The notes: generated from the letters alone by a model not told the origin. Shown: positions 19,787 to 28,716, counted from the stretch's first letter. The stretch is DNA of 64,000 nt from Spiribacter halobius (GCF_020883455.1 NZ_CP086615.1:744001-808000), one strand, 5' to 3'. Numbers and translations: made by a program.

Positions 19787-20947
19787 ATGAGTACGACACA
19801 GCTATTCACCTCGGAGTCGGTATCCGAGGGTCATCCGGACAAGGTGGCCGATCAGATCTCGGACGCCGTGCTGGATGCGATCATTGCCGAGGACCCGAAC
19901 GCGCGGGTGGCCTGCGAGACGCTGGTGAAGACCGGCATGGTGATCATCGCCGGGGAGATCACCACCAGCGCCTGGATCGATCTCGAGGAGCTCACCCGGC
20001 GCACGGTCTCGGAGATCGGCTACGACAGCGCGGACGTGGGCTTCGACGGGGCCACCTGCGCGGTGCTCAACGCCATCGGCAAGCAGAGCCCGGACATCGC
20101 CCAGGGCGTGGACCGCGAGCGTGACGAGAGCCAGGGCGCGGGCGATCAGGGGATGATGTTCGGCTACGCCTGCAACGAGACCGACGTGCTCATGCCCGCG
20201 CCGATCACCTACGCCCACCGCCTGGTGCAGCGCCAGAGCGAGGTGCGCCGGCGCGGGGTGCTGCCGTGGCTGCGCCCCGACGCCAAGAGCCAGGTGACCT
20301 TCGTCTACGAGGACGGCCGCCCGGTGGCGGTGGACACGGTGGTGCTCTCCACCCAGCACGACGCCTCGATCTCCCAGGCCGACCTCAAGGAGGCGGTGAT
20401 GGAGGAGATCATCCGCCCGGTGCTGCCGGCGCAGTGGCTGGGGGAGTCGACGCGGTATTTCATCAACCCCACGGGGAAGTTCGTCATCGGTGGCCCGGTG
20501 GGCGACTGCGGGCTGACCGGGCGCAAGATCATCGTCGACACCTACGGCGGCATGGCGCGCCACGGCGGCGGGGCGTTCTCGGGCAAGGACCCCTCGAAGG
20601 TGGACCGCTCGGCGGCGTATGCCGCGCGCTACGTGGCGAAGAACATCGTCGCCGCGGGGCTGGCGGACAAGTGCGAGATCCAGCTCTCCTACGCCATCGG
20701 CGTCGCCGAGCCGACCTCGATCAGTGTCGAGACCTTCGGCACCGGGCAGATCAGCGAGCAGCGCCTGGTGGAGCTGGTGCGCGAGCTCTTTGACCTGCGC
20801 CCCTTCGGCATCCTGCGCATGCTCGACCTGGTGCGCCCGATCTACCGCCCGACCTCGGTGTACGGCCACTTCGGCCGCGAGGAGGAGAGCTTCACCTGGG
20901 AGCGCACCGACAAGGCCGAAACCCTGCGCCAGGCGGCGGGGCTGTAG
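19787..20947 (+). CDS. metK: S-adenosylmethionine synthetase
   Basis: 386 residues. It makes SAM from methionine and ATP. The motifs are [19 protein letters not shown] at residues 10-28, [13 protein letters not shown] near 120, the loop [19 protein letters not shown] and the C-terminal domain ending with RQAAGL. The ATG at 19787 follows GAGGGGAG. It is the third gene of the betaine operon. Three SAM are used per betaine, so co-expression of MetK with GSMT/SDMT makes metabolic sense. A factor-independent terminator lies right after the stop. This could be the only metK of the genome or a dedicated second copy; the window cannot tell. Confidence 0.97.
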   Translation: MSTTQLFTSESVSEGHPDKVADQISDAVLDAIIAEDPNARVACETLVKTGMVIIAGEITTSAWIDLEELTRRTVSEIGYDSADVGFDGATCAVLNAIGKQSPDIAQGVDRERDESQGAGDQGMMFGYACNETDVLMPAPITYAHRLVQRQSEVRRRGVLPWLRPDAKSQVTFVYEDGRPVAVDTVVLSTQHDASISQADLKEAVMEEIIRPVLPAQWLGESTRYFINPTGKFVIGGPVGDCGLTGRKIIVDTYGGMARHGGGAFSGKDPSKVDRSAAYAARYVAKNIVAAGLADKCEIQLSYAIGVAEPTSISVETFGTGQISEQRLVELVRELFDLRPFGILRMLDLVRPIYRPTSVYGHFGREEESFTWERTDKAETLRQAAGL

Positions 20948-20952
20948 GCCTT

Positions 20953-20975
20953 CCCGTTATTCGAGCGGGGTTTTT
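20953..20975 (+). terminator. Intrinsic terminator after metK
   Basis: The stem CCCGTT (20953-20958) pairs with AGCGGG (20964-20969) around a 5-base loop and is followed by G and five T. It lies 5 bp after the metK stop codon. It probably ends the GSMT-SDMT-metK transcript. Confidence 0.6.
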
Positions 20976-20976
20976 A

Positions 20977-21077
20977 AACACAACGACACAACGGACACAA
21001 CGGTTCACAACGTCTAAGAGTTCTTACTTCAAATCTCTTGCGTTGTGCTTCCGTTGTGCCCGTTGTGTCGTTGTGTT
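20977..21077. repeat. Inverted repeat of ACAACGG-type tandem units
   Basis: The left arm 20977-21012 contains ACACAACG, ACACAACGG, ACACAACGG and TTCACAACG in tandem. The right arm 21041-21077 is its near-perfect inverted copy. The 28 bp centre is A/T-rich. It sits between the convergent metK and PfkB-kinase genes. The same element, with diverged units, is at 36802-36896, and a single arm is at 13659-13712. Confidence 0.75.
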
Positions 21078-21140
21078 CAGGAGCAGCGCAGATCCGTGGC
21101 ATAGCCTCACGGATCGACACCCAGCCCCGGCGATGGCCGC

Positions 21141-22073
21141 CTACCAGAGCTCGCCGAACTCGCGCTCGTAGCGCCGGCGGAATTCATCCATCGTGAAGTG
21201 GTGGTTCTGGGTGCCGTGCCGGGCGACCTTGAGGGCGCCCATCAGCGCCGCGATGCGGCCGGTGTGATGCCAGTCGAGGCCGTGCTGCAGGCCGTAGAGC
21301 AGGCCGGCGCGGTAGGCGTCGCCGCAGCCGGTGGGGTCGAGCACCGCCTCCGGGGTGGCCGCCGGAATCTCCAGACGCTCGCCACCGGCATAGATCCAGG
21401 AGCCCTCGGCGCCGCGGGTCACGATCAGTGCCGCCACCCGCTCGGACACCTGCTCGGATGACAGTCCCGTGCGCTCGCACAGCAGCCGGCATTCATAGTC
21501 GTTCACGCTGACCCAGCGTGCCTGGTCGACGAAGCGCAGCAGCTGCTCGCCGTCAAACAGTGGCATGGCCTGCCCGGGATCGAAGATGAAGGGCGTGCCG
21601 GCCTCCGCGAGCTGCGCGGCGTGGCGCACCATGCCCTCGGGGCCGTTGGGGGCGACGATGCCGATGTCCTCCGGCCCGCAGGGCGGCAGCGGCACGTCGT
21701 GGGCGGCCCCCATGGCACCCGGGTGGAACGCGGTGATCTGGTTGTCGTCCAGGTCCGTGGTGATATAGGCCTGTGCGGTGTAGTGCTCGGGGAGCTCCTT
21801 CACGTAATCCCGCGAGATGCCCCAGCGGTCCATCCACTCGGCATAGGGCCGGAAGTCGGCGCCGACGGCAGCCACCGTCACCGGCTCCTCGCCGAGGAGC
21901 TTGAGCGAGTAGGCGACGTTGCCGGCGCAGCCGCCGAACTCGCGGCGCATCTCGGGGACCAGGAACGAGACGTTCAGGATGTGCACCTGGTCCGGCAGGA
22001 TGTGATTCCCGAACCGGTCCTGGAACACCATGATGGTGTCATAGGCGACGGAGCCGCTGATAAGAATGCTCAT
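21141..22073 (-). CDS. PfkB-family carbohydrate/adenosine kinase
   Basis: 310 residues from the ATG at 22073, which has AGGAGGTT about 12 bp upstream. The longer open frame has no support. The ribokinase-fold signatures are present: EFGGCAGNVAYSLKLLGEEP near residue 40 and the catalytic DPTGCGDAYRAGLLYGL near 250, with Asp as base. The closest group by eye is bacterial adenosine kinase. Removing adenosine would pull SAH hydrolysis forward, which fits its position next to SAM-dependent betaine synthesis. No SAH hydrolase is in the window. A role as a general sugar kinase cannot be excluded. Confidence 0.8.
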   Translation of the reverse strand: MSILISGSVAYDTIMVFQDRFGNHILPDQVHILNVSFLVPEMRREFGGCAGNVAYSLKLLGEEPVTVAAVGADFRPYAEWMDRWGISRDYVKELPEHYTAQAYITTDLDDNQITAFHPGAMGAAHDVPLPPCGPEDIGIVAPNGPEGMVRHAAQLAEAGTPFIFDPGQAMPLFDGEQLLRFVDQARWVSVNDYECRLLCERTGLSSEQVSERVAALIVTRGAEGSWIYAGGERLEIPAATPEAVLDPTGCGDAYRAGLLYGLQHGLDWHHTGRIAALMGALKVARHGTQNHHFTMDEFRRRYEREFGELW

Positions 22074-22185
22074 ACGCGGGTCGCTAACCTCCTGATGGCT
22101 GAACGGAACGGCGCCGCGACACAGGCATGCCATGCCGACGCGCAGCGTCGCGTCCCTGGAACCTACGGGGCGTCGCGCCGGGGGG

Positions 22186-22962
22186 TCAAGTTGGCGGACT
22201 GCCGGCGGCGGCGGCCACCAGGGCGGCAAACAGGGCCCGCTGTTCCGGGCGCTGGGGCAGATATTCCGGGTGCCACTGCACGCCGATGACGAACGTCTGC
22301 GCCGGATCCTCCACCGCCTGGATCACCCGGTTCGCCTCCCGTGCGCTCACCACCAGGCCCTCGCCGAGGCTGGCAATGGCCTGCCGATGCAGGGCGTTCA
22401 CGCGGCAGCGCCGGCGCCCGAGAATCTGCGCCAGACGGCTGTCGGCGGTGATGTCCACGGTCTTCTGCGGCAGCAGGGTGCGCAGCTGCGGGGTCTCCAC
22501 GTAGAAGTCGGCGAGGTCGCGGTGGAGGCGCCCGCCGCGGACGACATTGAGCAGCTGAGCGCCGCGGCAGATGCCGAGCACCGGCCGCCCCTCGGCCAGG
22601 CAGGCGTCCAGCAGGCGCTGCTCCAGGCGGTCGCGGTCCGGGTCCGGGCTCGGCGAGCGCAGGGTGCTCAGTGCCCGGCGCAGCAGGTAGAGGAGCGGCG
22701 CCAGCAGCAGTGGCAGCCAGCGCCGCCAGGGGCGCGCAACGTGCACGGAGGCCGAGGCGGCATCCGGCGGGTCCGGATGCAGCAGCCCGGAGACGTCGGC
22801 GCCGCCGCCGACGATGAGCCCGTCCAATGCCACGCCCTCCCGCGGCCGCCCGGGGCGCAGCCGCAGCGGTCGTCCGCCGGCCCGGCGCACCGCCCAGGCT
22901 GCCGCAAGCCAGGCCGCCAGCCCGCCGCGGTCCGGCCCGGTGATTCCAATGAGCGGCCGCAT
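22186..22962 (-). CDS. Class I glutamine amidotransferase-like hydrolase (peptidase C26, PuuD-like)
   Basis: 258 residues. The nucleophile elbow is GICRGAQLLNVVRGG (Cys near residue 131) and the partner His is in VQWHPEYLPQ. Family members hydrolyse gamma-glutamyl bonds, as in gamma-glutamyl-GABA hydrolase. An unusual insertion near residues 78-105 contains RRWLPLLLAPLLYLLRRALS, a hydrophobic stretch absent from ordinary PuuD proteins, which might anchor the enzyme to the membrane. The start overlaps the stop of the amidoligase by one base (TGATG). A glutaminase-type hydrolase paired with an amidoligase is a recurring arrangement in predicted peptide-modification clusters. Confidence 0.82.
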   Translation of the reverse strand: MRPLIGITGPDRGGLAAWLAAAWAVRRAGGRPLRLRPGRPREGVALDGLIVGGGADVSGLLHPDPPDAASASVHVARPWRRWLPLLLAPLLYLLRRALSTLRSPSPDPDRDRLEQRLLDACLAEGRPVLGICRGAQLLNVVRGGRLHRDLADFYVETPQLRTLLPQKTVDITADSRLAQILGRRRCRVNALHRQAIASLGEGLVVSAREANRVIQAVEDPAQTFVIGVQWHPEYLPQRPEQRALFAALVAAAAGSPPT

Positions 22963-23957
22963 CAGGCCAGCAGCAGGCGGGTGCGGGCGGCCCAGTCCTC
23001 GTCCGGACCCGGCAGGGCGGCGCGGGAATGCGCGAGATAGGCCTCGGCGAGGCTGTCCAGGGCCTCGCGATCCGCTGCCAGGCGCTCCACCGCGACCCAG
23101 CCGCGCCAGGCCTCGCCCAGGGTCCAGTCCGGCTCGTCGATGGCGCAGTTGGGGAGCCGGTAGTGGAAGGTGGGCCGGGGTTTCAGCAGTGGGTCCTCGC
23201 GCACGGCCGTGGGCAGGGCGTCGGCGGCGGCGTGGGCGAGCACCGGCAGCAGATCCAGGGAACGGTTGCGGGTGGCGTTGTCGCGGGCGTAGTCCCGCGC
23301 CAGCCCGGCGAGATCCGGCTGGTAGACCGGGGCGACCACGCGGCGCACGTAATCCTCCGGAAAGTCCCGGATGAAGGGCGACAGCCGGCGGGTGAGGTCG
23401 ATGTTGCCGTCAACGCGCAGGGCGTCCCGCAGCAGCAGGAAGGCGCGCAGGTGACGCGTGAGGCTGTCGGCTGTCAGCGCCGGCACCTCCGGGTTCAGGT
23501 GCAGGCCGAAGGCGAACCGCAGCGCCGAGCGCGTGCCCCGGGCCTGGGCGGCCTGCAGGGCCGCGCGCAGGCGCTCCATTTCGTGGGCGTGCGTCAGCGC
23601 AATGGGTCCGGAGGAGACCTCGTGCGGGACCACCGTGCCGGCAAGGCGCGCAAGCAGGTCCTCCAGCGGCGCCCGCCAGCCGGCCTCGTCGGTCTCGATA
23701 CCGAGGCGCTGCAGCACCCCGAGGTAGGTGCGGTCCTTGAGCAGGGCGGTGTCGATCTCGACGGTGAAGTCGCCGAGCTCGGTCCCGCGCACGTGGCGCA
23801 GGAACGGCCCCTCGCCCTCGACATCCCCGCCGAAGGTGGTCTGCACCGTGTTGCAGAGGGCGTCCGTGTCGATGCCGGCGAGCTCCAGCTCGAAGCCGAG
23901 CCGGCGGGGCTCGCCGGCGGCGTTCAGGGGCTCGGGCGGTGGCGGAAAGGGCATCAT
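22962..23957 (-). CDS. Amidoligase-family protein
   Basis: 331 residues of the COOH-NH2 ligase fold called Amidoligase_2. The opening RRLGFELELAGIDTDALC and the following GTELGDFTVEIDTALLKD give the acidic metal- and ATP-binding strands. HYRLPNCAIDEPDW is a later conserved piece. The family is predicted to form amide bonds between peptides or amino acids and to work with glutaminase-like partners, as encoded directly downstream here. No substrate is known. The gene starts with two ATG codons at 23957. It diverges from the Anbu gene across 109 bp. Confidence 0.78.
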   Translation of the reverse strand: MMPFPPPPEPLNAAGEPRRLGFELELAGIDTDALCNTVQTTFGGDVEGEGPFLRHVRGTELGDFTVEIDTALLKDRTYLGVLQRLGIETDEAGWRAPLEDLLARLAGTVVPHEVSSGPIALTHAHEMERLRAALQAAQARGTRSALRFAFGLHLNPEVPALTADSLTRHLRAFLLLRDALRVDGNIDLTRRLSPFIRDFPEDYVRRVVAPVYQPDLAGLARDYARDNATRNRSLDLLPVLAHAAADALPTAVREDPLLKPRPTFHYRLPNCAIDEPDWTLGEAWRGWVAVERLAADREALDSLAEAYLAHSRAALPGPDEDWAARTRLLLA

Positions 23958-24066
23958 CGCGCCTCGCTGAGGGGTGGTAGGGCGGCGGCGGTCAGGCTAC
24001 GTATCCCCAGGCAGTCCAGCGTAATACACTGGCCGGCGAATCCAACGCCGAATGACAGGCTCCATA

Positions 24067-24813
24067 ATGACCTATTGCCTTGCCGCGGTGGTGGACGAGG
24101 GGATCGTGTTCGCCTCCGACTCCCGCACCAACGCCGGCGTCGACCACGTCAGCACCTACCGCAAGATGCACACCTTCGCCTGGCCCGGCGAGCGGGTGTT
24201 CGTGCTGCTGTCGGCGGGCAACCTCGCCACCACCCAGTCGGTGCTGCGGGCCATCGAGCGGGATCTCGACCAGGGCGCGGAGACGAGCCTGGCGAGCGTC
24301 GCCCGCATGGACGAGGCCGCGGAGTATCTTGGCGGTCTGAGCGTCGAGCGCCAGCATCAGGCCACCCGTTCCGCGGGCGAGCGCAGTCAGGTCTCGGTGG
24401 AGGCCACGTTCATCCTTGGCGGGCAGATCGGTGACGGCGAGGCGGAGGTGTACCTGGTCTATCCCCAGGGCAACTTCATCACCGTGTCGTCGGATCAGTC
24501 CTTCTTCCAGATCGGGGAGACGAAGTACGGCAAGCCGATCCTCGACCGCATCATCGCCCCGGATCTGTCCCTGGAGAGCGCCGGCATCTGTGCCCTGTTG
24601 TCCATCGACTCCACCATGCGCAGCAACCTCTCGGTGGGGCCGCCGGTGGAGCTGCTGCTCTATCCCCGGGACAGCCTCACCCTCGAGCGGCGCATGAACT
24701 TCGAGCAGGACGATCCCTACTTCGTGGCGCTGCGGGAGGCCTGGAGCGAGGGGCTGAAGCGGTTGTTCGAGGGGCTGCCGAGGCTCCCGGACGCCGCGTC
24801 CTCGACGATCTGA
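24067..24813 (+). CDS. Anbu / proteasome-type protease (BPH)
   Basis: 248 residues. The N-terminus MTYCLAAVVDEGIVFASDSR is the typical Anbu start, in which the Thr exposed after Met removal is the predicted nucleophile. Further Ntn-hydrolase signatures are MHTFAWPGERVFVLLSAGNLAT and the C-terminal RRMNFEQDDPYFVALREAW. The ATG at 24067 is preferred over one 15 bp upstream because homologues begin MTYC. Anbu forms open ring or helical assemblies; its cellular substrates are not known. It belongs with the alpha-E and ATP-grasp genes on the opposite strand. Its last 97 bp overlap the 3' end of the convergent metallopeptidase gene. Confidence 0.9.
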   Translation: MTYCLAAVVDEGIVFASDSRTNAGVDHVSTYRKMHTFAWPGERVFVLLSAGNLATTQSVLRAIERDLDQGAETSLASVARMDEAAEYLGGLSVERQHQATRSAGERSQVSVEATFILGGQIGDGEAEVYLVYPQGNFITVSSDQSFFQIGETKYGKPILDRIIAPDLSLESAGICALLSIDSTMRSNLSVGPPVELLLYPRDSLTLERRMNFEQDDPYFVALREAWSEGLKRLFEGLPRLPDAASSTI

Positions 24814-25802
24814 TGCACCAGATGGAGCTTCTCCGCCACCGGCGGGGTGATCACGAAGGGGTAGGGGTCGGCCACGCCGACGCTGCGTGAGAGGGCGTTC
24901 AGCGCCTGGCTGAGCTCGCCCCAGCGCTCGAGCTCGGGGGTAAAGTCGTCCTCGCGCTCGCCCGGGGCCACCAGCCCGAAGTCCCGTGCCGTCTCCATGG
25001 CATCGGTGATGTGCAGATAGTGGGCCCAGCTCTCGGCCCAGTCCTCCCAGGGATGGGCGCTGGCGTAGGCGCTGATGTGGCGCGCGCGCCAGTCCGCCGC
25101 CGGCCCATGGTCGTAGTAGGCGCGCATGGCGTCGGCGTAACGGCGGCGCTCGTCGCCGAAGCGCTCGCGGAACGCCGCAAGCCAGGGGCCGCCGTCCACC
25201 AGCCGCATCCAGTAGTAGTGGCCGCTCTCGTGGCGCATGTGCCCGAGCAGGGTGCGGTAGGCCTCGCCCAGGGTGATTCGCACCCGCTCGCGGTGGACGT
25301 CGTCGGCCTCGGCGATGTTGATGGTGATGCGGCCGCGGTCGTGTCCGGTGGTGATGCGGCGTACCCCGTCCGGCGTCTCCTGGTCGGCGAGGAAGTCGAA
25401 GGTCAGTCCCCGTTCCGGATCGCGGTGACGGTCCACCACCGGCAGGCCGAGGCGCACCAGATCGCAGATGAGATAGCGCTTCGCCGACTCCAGCCGCCGC
25501 CAGTAGAGGCGGTTGTTGCCCACCGAGAGGTCCGGGATGGTCTGGGTGAGGCGGCAGGCGAGGCAGAGGCGGTCGCTGCTGGCGCCGGCGACCAGCCAGT
25601 CACAGTGGGCGCTCTGGTGGTTGGCGCAGCGTCGTACCTCGGGCTGGTCGGGCAGGGCCAGGGCATGCAGCCGGCCCGTGTCGTCCTCCAGCGGGGTGAG
25701 CAGGCGCCACTCCGGCACGAAGCCGAGGCTGCGCCGGCAGGCGAGGCAGCGGGTGTTGCCGAAGTGCAGGCGGTTGCCGCACACGCAACGATAGGTGCGC
25801 AT
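24717..25802 (-). CDS. Zinc-binding metallopeptidase with N-terminal zinc ribbons (Peptidase_Mx-like)
   Basis: 361 residues. The N-terminus has two ribbon-like Cys sets (CVCGNRLHFGNTRCLAC and CANHQSAHCDW with LCLACR). The central motif HMRHESGHYYW contains HExxH, the zinc-binding and catalytic signature, near residue 190. A downstream Glu-rich helix ENWAESWAHYLH-like segment (WEDWAESWAHYLHITDAM) supplies further candidate ligands. Homologues are annotated as putative zinc-binding metallopeptidases and commonly neighbour alpha-E and ATP-grasp genes. The start overlaps the stop of the alpha-E gene (TGATG). The last 32 codons lie antisense to the end of the Anbu gene. Confidence 0.8.
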   Translation of the reverse strand: MRTYRCVCGNRLHFGNTRCLACRRSLGFVPEWRLLTPLEDDTGRLHALALPDQPEVRRCANHQSAHCDWLVAGASSDRLCLACRLTQTIPDLSVGNNRLYWRRLESAKRYLICDLVRLGLPVVDRHRDPERGLTFDFLADQETPDGVRRITTGHDRGRITINIAEADDVHRERVRITLGEAYRTLLGHMRHESGHYYWMRLVDGGPWLAAFRERFGDERRRYADAMRAYYDHGPAADWRARHISAYASAHPWEDWAESWAHYLHITDAMETARDFGLVAPGEREDDFTPELERWGELSQALNALSRSVGVADPYPFVITPPVAEKLHLVHQIVEDAASGSLGSPSNNRFSPSLQASRSATK

Positions 25803-26734
25803 CAGGGAGGCTCCGGGAAGTAGGTCTGGGTCACCGCGCGGTGCAGCTGGCCGAGCCCGCTCTGCAGCTCGTCGATGTAATCGTGCACCTCGCCGAGGGC
25901 CAGTGCGCCGGGGGCCACGACCTCCAGCGCCTGCTCCAGCCGCGCCAGCTCGGCCAGCGGCGGGTCCGAGCGCGGCAGCGCACGCAGGGCCCGTGCGGTG
26001 CGCTGCAGGCAGTAGCGAACCGAGCGCGGGAACTGTTCGTCGCGCAGCAGGAAGCTCACCACCGAGCTGCCGCGGATGCGGATGTTCATGCTCTGACGGT
26101 ACATGATGTAGGCACCGAGGGAGCGCAGCACCGTCATCCAGCCGGCGTCCTGCCAGGCGTCCAGGGCGTCCTCGTCCTCGTCCACCAGCTGGCTGGCGCG
26201 TACGTCGAGGATGCGGCTGGTCATGTCCGCCCGCTCCAGGTGCTGAGCGATGGTGACGAACTGATACGGTGCGCCTCGGCTCAGAGTGCCCTCGATGACG
26301 CCGGTGATCTGCTGGTTGTGGCCGATGACCCGGCGCAGGAAGTCGAAGCGCCGGCGCCGGCCGCCCTGGCCGACGGCATTGTCCCGCACCAGGAAGTAGA
26401 GCTCGTTGATGCCCTCCCAGACCTCCGCCGGCAGCAGCTCGCGCACCGTGCGGGCGTTCTCGCGGGCGGCCCGCACGCTCGCCTGGATGGAGCCGCCGTG
26501 GGCGGGCTCGTCCACCAGAAAGCGCATCACCGAGCGCTCGTCGTCGGCCAGGCCCTCGGCGTCGAAGCGCGGGCGGGAGCCCAGGATGTCCACCAGCGAG
26601 CGCCAGCTCACGGGCACGTTGCGCGGGCCGTCCAGCACCATCTGGCTGGTGGTGTTGATCAGCCGGGCGGTGTTCTCCGCGCGCTCCAGATAGCGGGTCA
26701 TCCAGTAGAGGTTCTCGGCGACGCGGGAGAGCAT
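25802..26734 (-). CDS. Alpha-E domain protein (DUF403)
   Basis: 310 residues, all-helical. The start MLSRVAENLYWMTRYLERAENTAR is diagnostic of the alpha-E family, and the later segment HLERADMTSRILDVRASQL is its second conserved Arg/Glu helix. No catalytic residues are known. The family almost always occurs with circularly permuted ATP-grasp proteins and often with Anbu or transglutaminases, and it is thought to help in a peptide-ligation or modification reaction. Both ends overlap the neighbouring genes by a TGATG junction, so ATP-grasp, alpha-E and metallopeptidase are a single translationally coupled unit. Confidence 0.88.
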   Translation of the reverse strand: MLSRVAENLYWMTRYLERAENTARLINTTSQMVLDGPRNVPVSWRSLVDILGSRPRFDAEGLADDERSVMRFLVDEPAHGGSIQASVRAARENARTVRELLPAEVWEGINELYFLVRDNAVGQGGRRRRFDFLRRVIGHNQQITGVIEGTLSRGAPYQFVTIAQHLERADMTSRILDVRASQLVDEDEDALDAWQDAGWMTVLRSLGAYIMYRQSMNIRIRGSSVVSFLLRDEQFPRSVRYCLQRTARALRALPRSDPPLAELARLEQALEVVAPGALALGEVHDYIDELQSGLGQLHRAVTQTYFPEPP

Positions 26735-28188
26735 CAGGCGTCCTCCTCGGTGTCCACGACCCAGGTGTCCTTGCTGCCGCCGCCCTGGCTCGAGTTCACC
26801 ACCAGCGAGCCGCGGGGCAGGGCGACCCGGCTGAGGCCGCCGGTGGTGACGTACATGCGGTCGGCCTGAAGGATGAACGGCCGCAGGTCGACATGGCGCG
26901 GCTCGAAGTGGTCGTCCACCAGGGTGGGAACCGTGGAGAGCTGCAGCGTGGGCTGGGCAATGTAGTTGCGCGGGTTGGCCTCGATCAGCCCCGCGAAGTG
27001 CTCCCGCTCGGCGCGGCTGGCCCGCGGGCCTACCAGCATTCCGTAGCCGCCGGACTCGTTGGCGGGCTTCACCACCATCTCCGCCAGGTGCTCCAGCACA
27101 TAGGCGCGCTCCTCCGGAAACATGCAGCGCCAGGTGGGGACGTTGGGCAGCAGCGGCTCACTGTCCAGGTAGTAGCGGATGATGTCGGGCACGAAGGCGT
27201 AGACGACCTTGTCGTCCGCGACCCCGGCCCCCGGGGCGTTGGCGATGCCGACATTGCCCGCCTTCCAGGCCCGCAGCAGGCCGCGGACACCGAGCTGGGA
27301 GTCCGGCCGGAAGGCCTCGGGGTCGAGGAAGTCGTCGTCGATCCGGCGGTAGATGACGTCCACCCGCGCCGGGCCGGAGATGGTGCGCATGTAGACACAG
27401 TCGTCCCGGTCGACGAAGAGGTCCCGGCCCTCCACGAGCTCCGCGCCCATCTGCTGGGCGAGGTAGCTGTGCTCGAAATAGGCGGAGTTGTAGATGCCGG
27501 GGGTGAGCACCACGATCTCCGGGTTGCTCACGCCCGGGGGCGCCAGCCGCGCCAGCATGTCCAGCAGCTGCCCCGGGTAGTCGTCCACCGGCAGGATGGA
27601 CTGGTGCTCGAAGAGCTCCGGCAGGATGCGCTTCATGACATGCCGGTTCTCGAGCATGTAGGACACGCCTGAGGGCACGCGCAGATTGTCCTCCAGCACG
27701 TACAGGGTGCCGTCGGCGTCGCGCACCAGGTCGGTGCCGCAGATGTGCGCCCAGACCCCGAAGGCCGGGCGCATGCCGCGGCACTGGGGGCGGAAGTTCT
27801 TTGACTCCGCAAGCACCGCCTCCGGGAAGACGCCGTCGCGGATGATGCGCTGCTCGCCGTAGAGGTCGTCGATGAACAGGTTCAGCGCTGTCAGCCGCTG
27901 GCGCAGGCCGCGCTCCGTGCGCTCCCACTCGCGCCGGTCGATCACCCGCGGGACGATGTCCAGCGGCCAGGCGCGGTCGATGTTCTCGCCGTCGCTGTAG
28001 ACGGTGAAGGTGATGCCCATCGCGCGGATCGCCGCCACCAGGGCGTCGCGCCGGTCCGCCAGCTCCGCCGCGGGGAGCGCCGCGAGGTAGTCCACGAGGG
28101 CCCGGGAGGCGGGGCGCGGCCGGTCCGGACCGGCCAGCAGCTCATCGAAAAACGGCGTATCCTCATAGCCTTCGAACGGCGTCGCCAT
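26734..28188 (-). CDS. Circularly permuted ATP-grasp protein (DUF404/DUF407)
   Basis: 484 residues from the ATG at 28188, preceded by GGAGGCAGC; the frame extends 38 codons upstream without support. Conserved pieces are TFTVYSDGENIDRAWPLDIV, RPAFGVWAHICGTDLVRDAD, VLEDNLRVPSGVSYMLENR, and the permuted ATP-binding part MVVKPANESGGYGMLVGP near residue 385. The family is predicted to activate a carboxylate with ATP and form an amide bond. It leads the operon with alpha-E and the metallopeptidase, facing Anbu. A transglutaminase, the usual fourth partner, is not present here; an amidoligase/glutaminase pair is. Confidence 0.9.
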   Translation of the reverse strand: MATPFEGYEDTPFFDELLAGPDRPRPASRALVDYLAALPAAELADRRDALVAAIRAMGITFTVYSDGENIDRAWPLDIVPRVIDRREWERTERGLRQRLTALNLFIDDLYGEQRIIRDGVFPEAVLAESKNFRPQCRGMRPAFGVWAHICGTDLVRDADGTLYVLEDNLRVPSGVSYMLENRHVMKRILPELFEHQSILPVDDYPGQLLDMLARLAPPGVSNPEIVVLTPGIYNSAYFEHSYLAQQMGAELVEGRDLFVDRDDCVYMRTISGPARVDVIYRRIDDDFLDPEAFRPDSQLGVRGLLRAWKAGNVGIANAPGAGVADDKVVYAFVPDIIRYYLDSEPLLPNVPTWRCMFPEERAYVLEHLAEMVVKPANESGGYGMLVGPRASRAEREHFAGLIEANPRNYIAQPTLQLSTVPTLVDDHFEPRHVDLRPFILQADRMYVTTGGLSRVALPRGSLVVNSSQGGGSKDTWVVDTEEDA

Positions 28189-28304
28189 GCTGCCTCCGCG
28201 CTGAGTGATCCGGAGTGGGGCGGGTGCCCGCGGTGGAACCCGCGGTGGAGCCCACTGCCTATACTGTAGCGAACATCCCTTCCGCGGCGATCCCCGAGGC
28301 ATTC

Positions 28305-28640
28305 ATGACCCGAGGCCTGCTCTGGCTTGCCAGCTACTTTTTCGCGCTCTGGCACCTGCGCCGGTCACCGCTCGTGGAGCAGGACCGCCTGGAGCGGGCG
28401 CGCTGGTGCCGCGATCACTGCGGCACCTTCGCCGCCCGCTGGTTCGGCCTGGGCGCCGCCCTGTGGCTGACTTTCACCACGCCCTTCGTGCAGGCGCCGA
28501 TCTTCGCCATGGCCGGGCTGGTGGCCCTGTGCTTCGGCATCTGGCACATCACCTGGCAGATCGTGGCGCAGTCCCGGGCGGGGCCGCCGCACATCGAGCC
28601 CCCGGCGGATTTCCCGCGGCGGGATGACGACGATCGATGA
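28305..28640 (+). CDS. Small membrane protein of unknown function
   Basis: 111 residues. Two hydrophobic segments are predicted at about 40-58 (WFGLGAALWLTFTTPFVQA) and 60-80 (IFAMAGLVALCFGIWHITW). The protein ends with a charged tail rich in Asp and Arg. I do not recognise it. It is divergent from the ATP-grasp operon with 116 bp between start codons. An alternative start at 28215 would add 30 residues with no membrane or signal character. Confidence 0.5.
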   Translation: MTRGLLWLASYFFALWHLRRSPLVEQDRLERARWCRDHCGTFAARWFGLGAALWLTFTTPFVQAPIFAMAGLVALCFGIWHITWQIVAQSRAGPPHIEPPADFPRRDDDDR

Positions 28641-28716
28641 GTGCCCCGAGTGGCAACGACCTTCAGCCATCGCGGCGGCACCTCCCGCCGCGGCGGCGGG
28701 CACTCACGGCGGTCAG

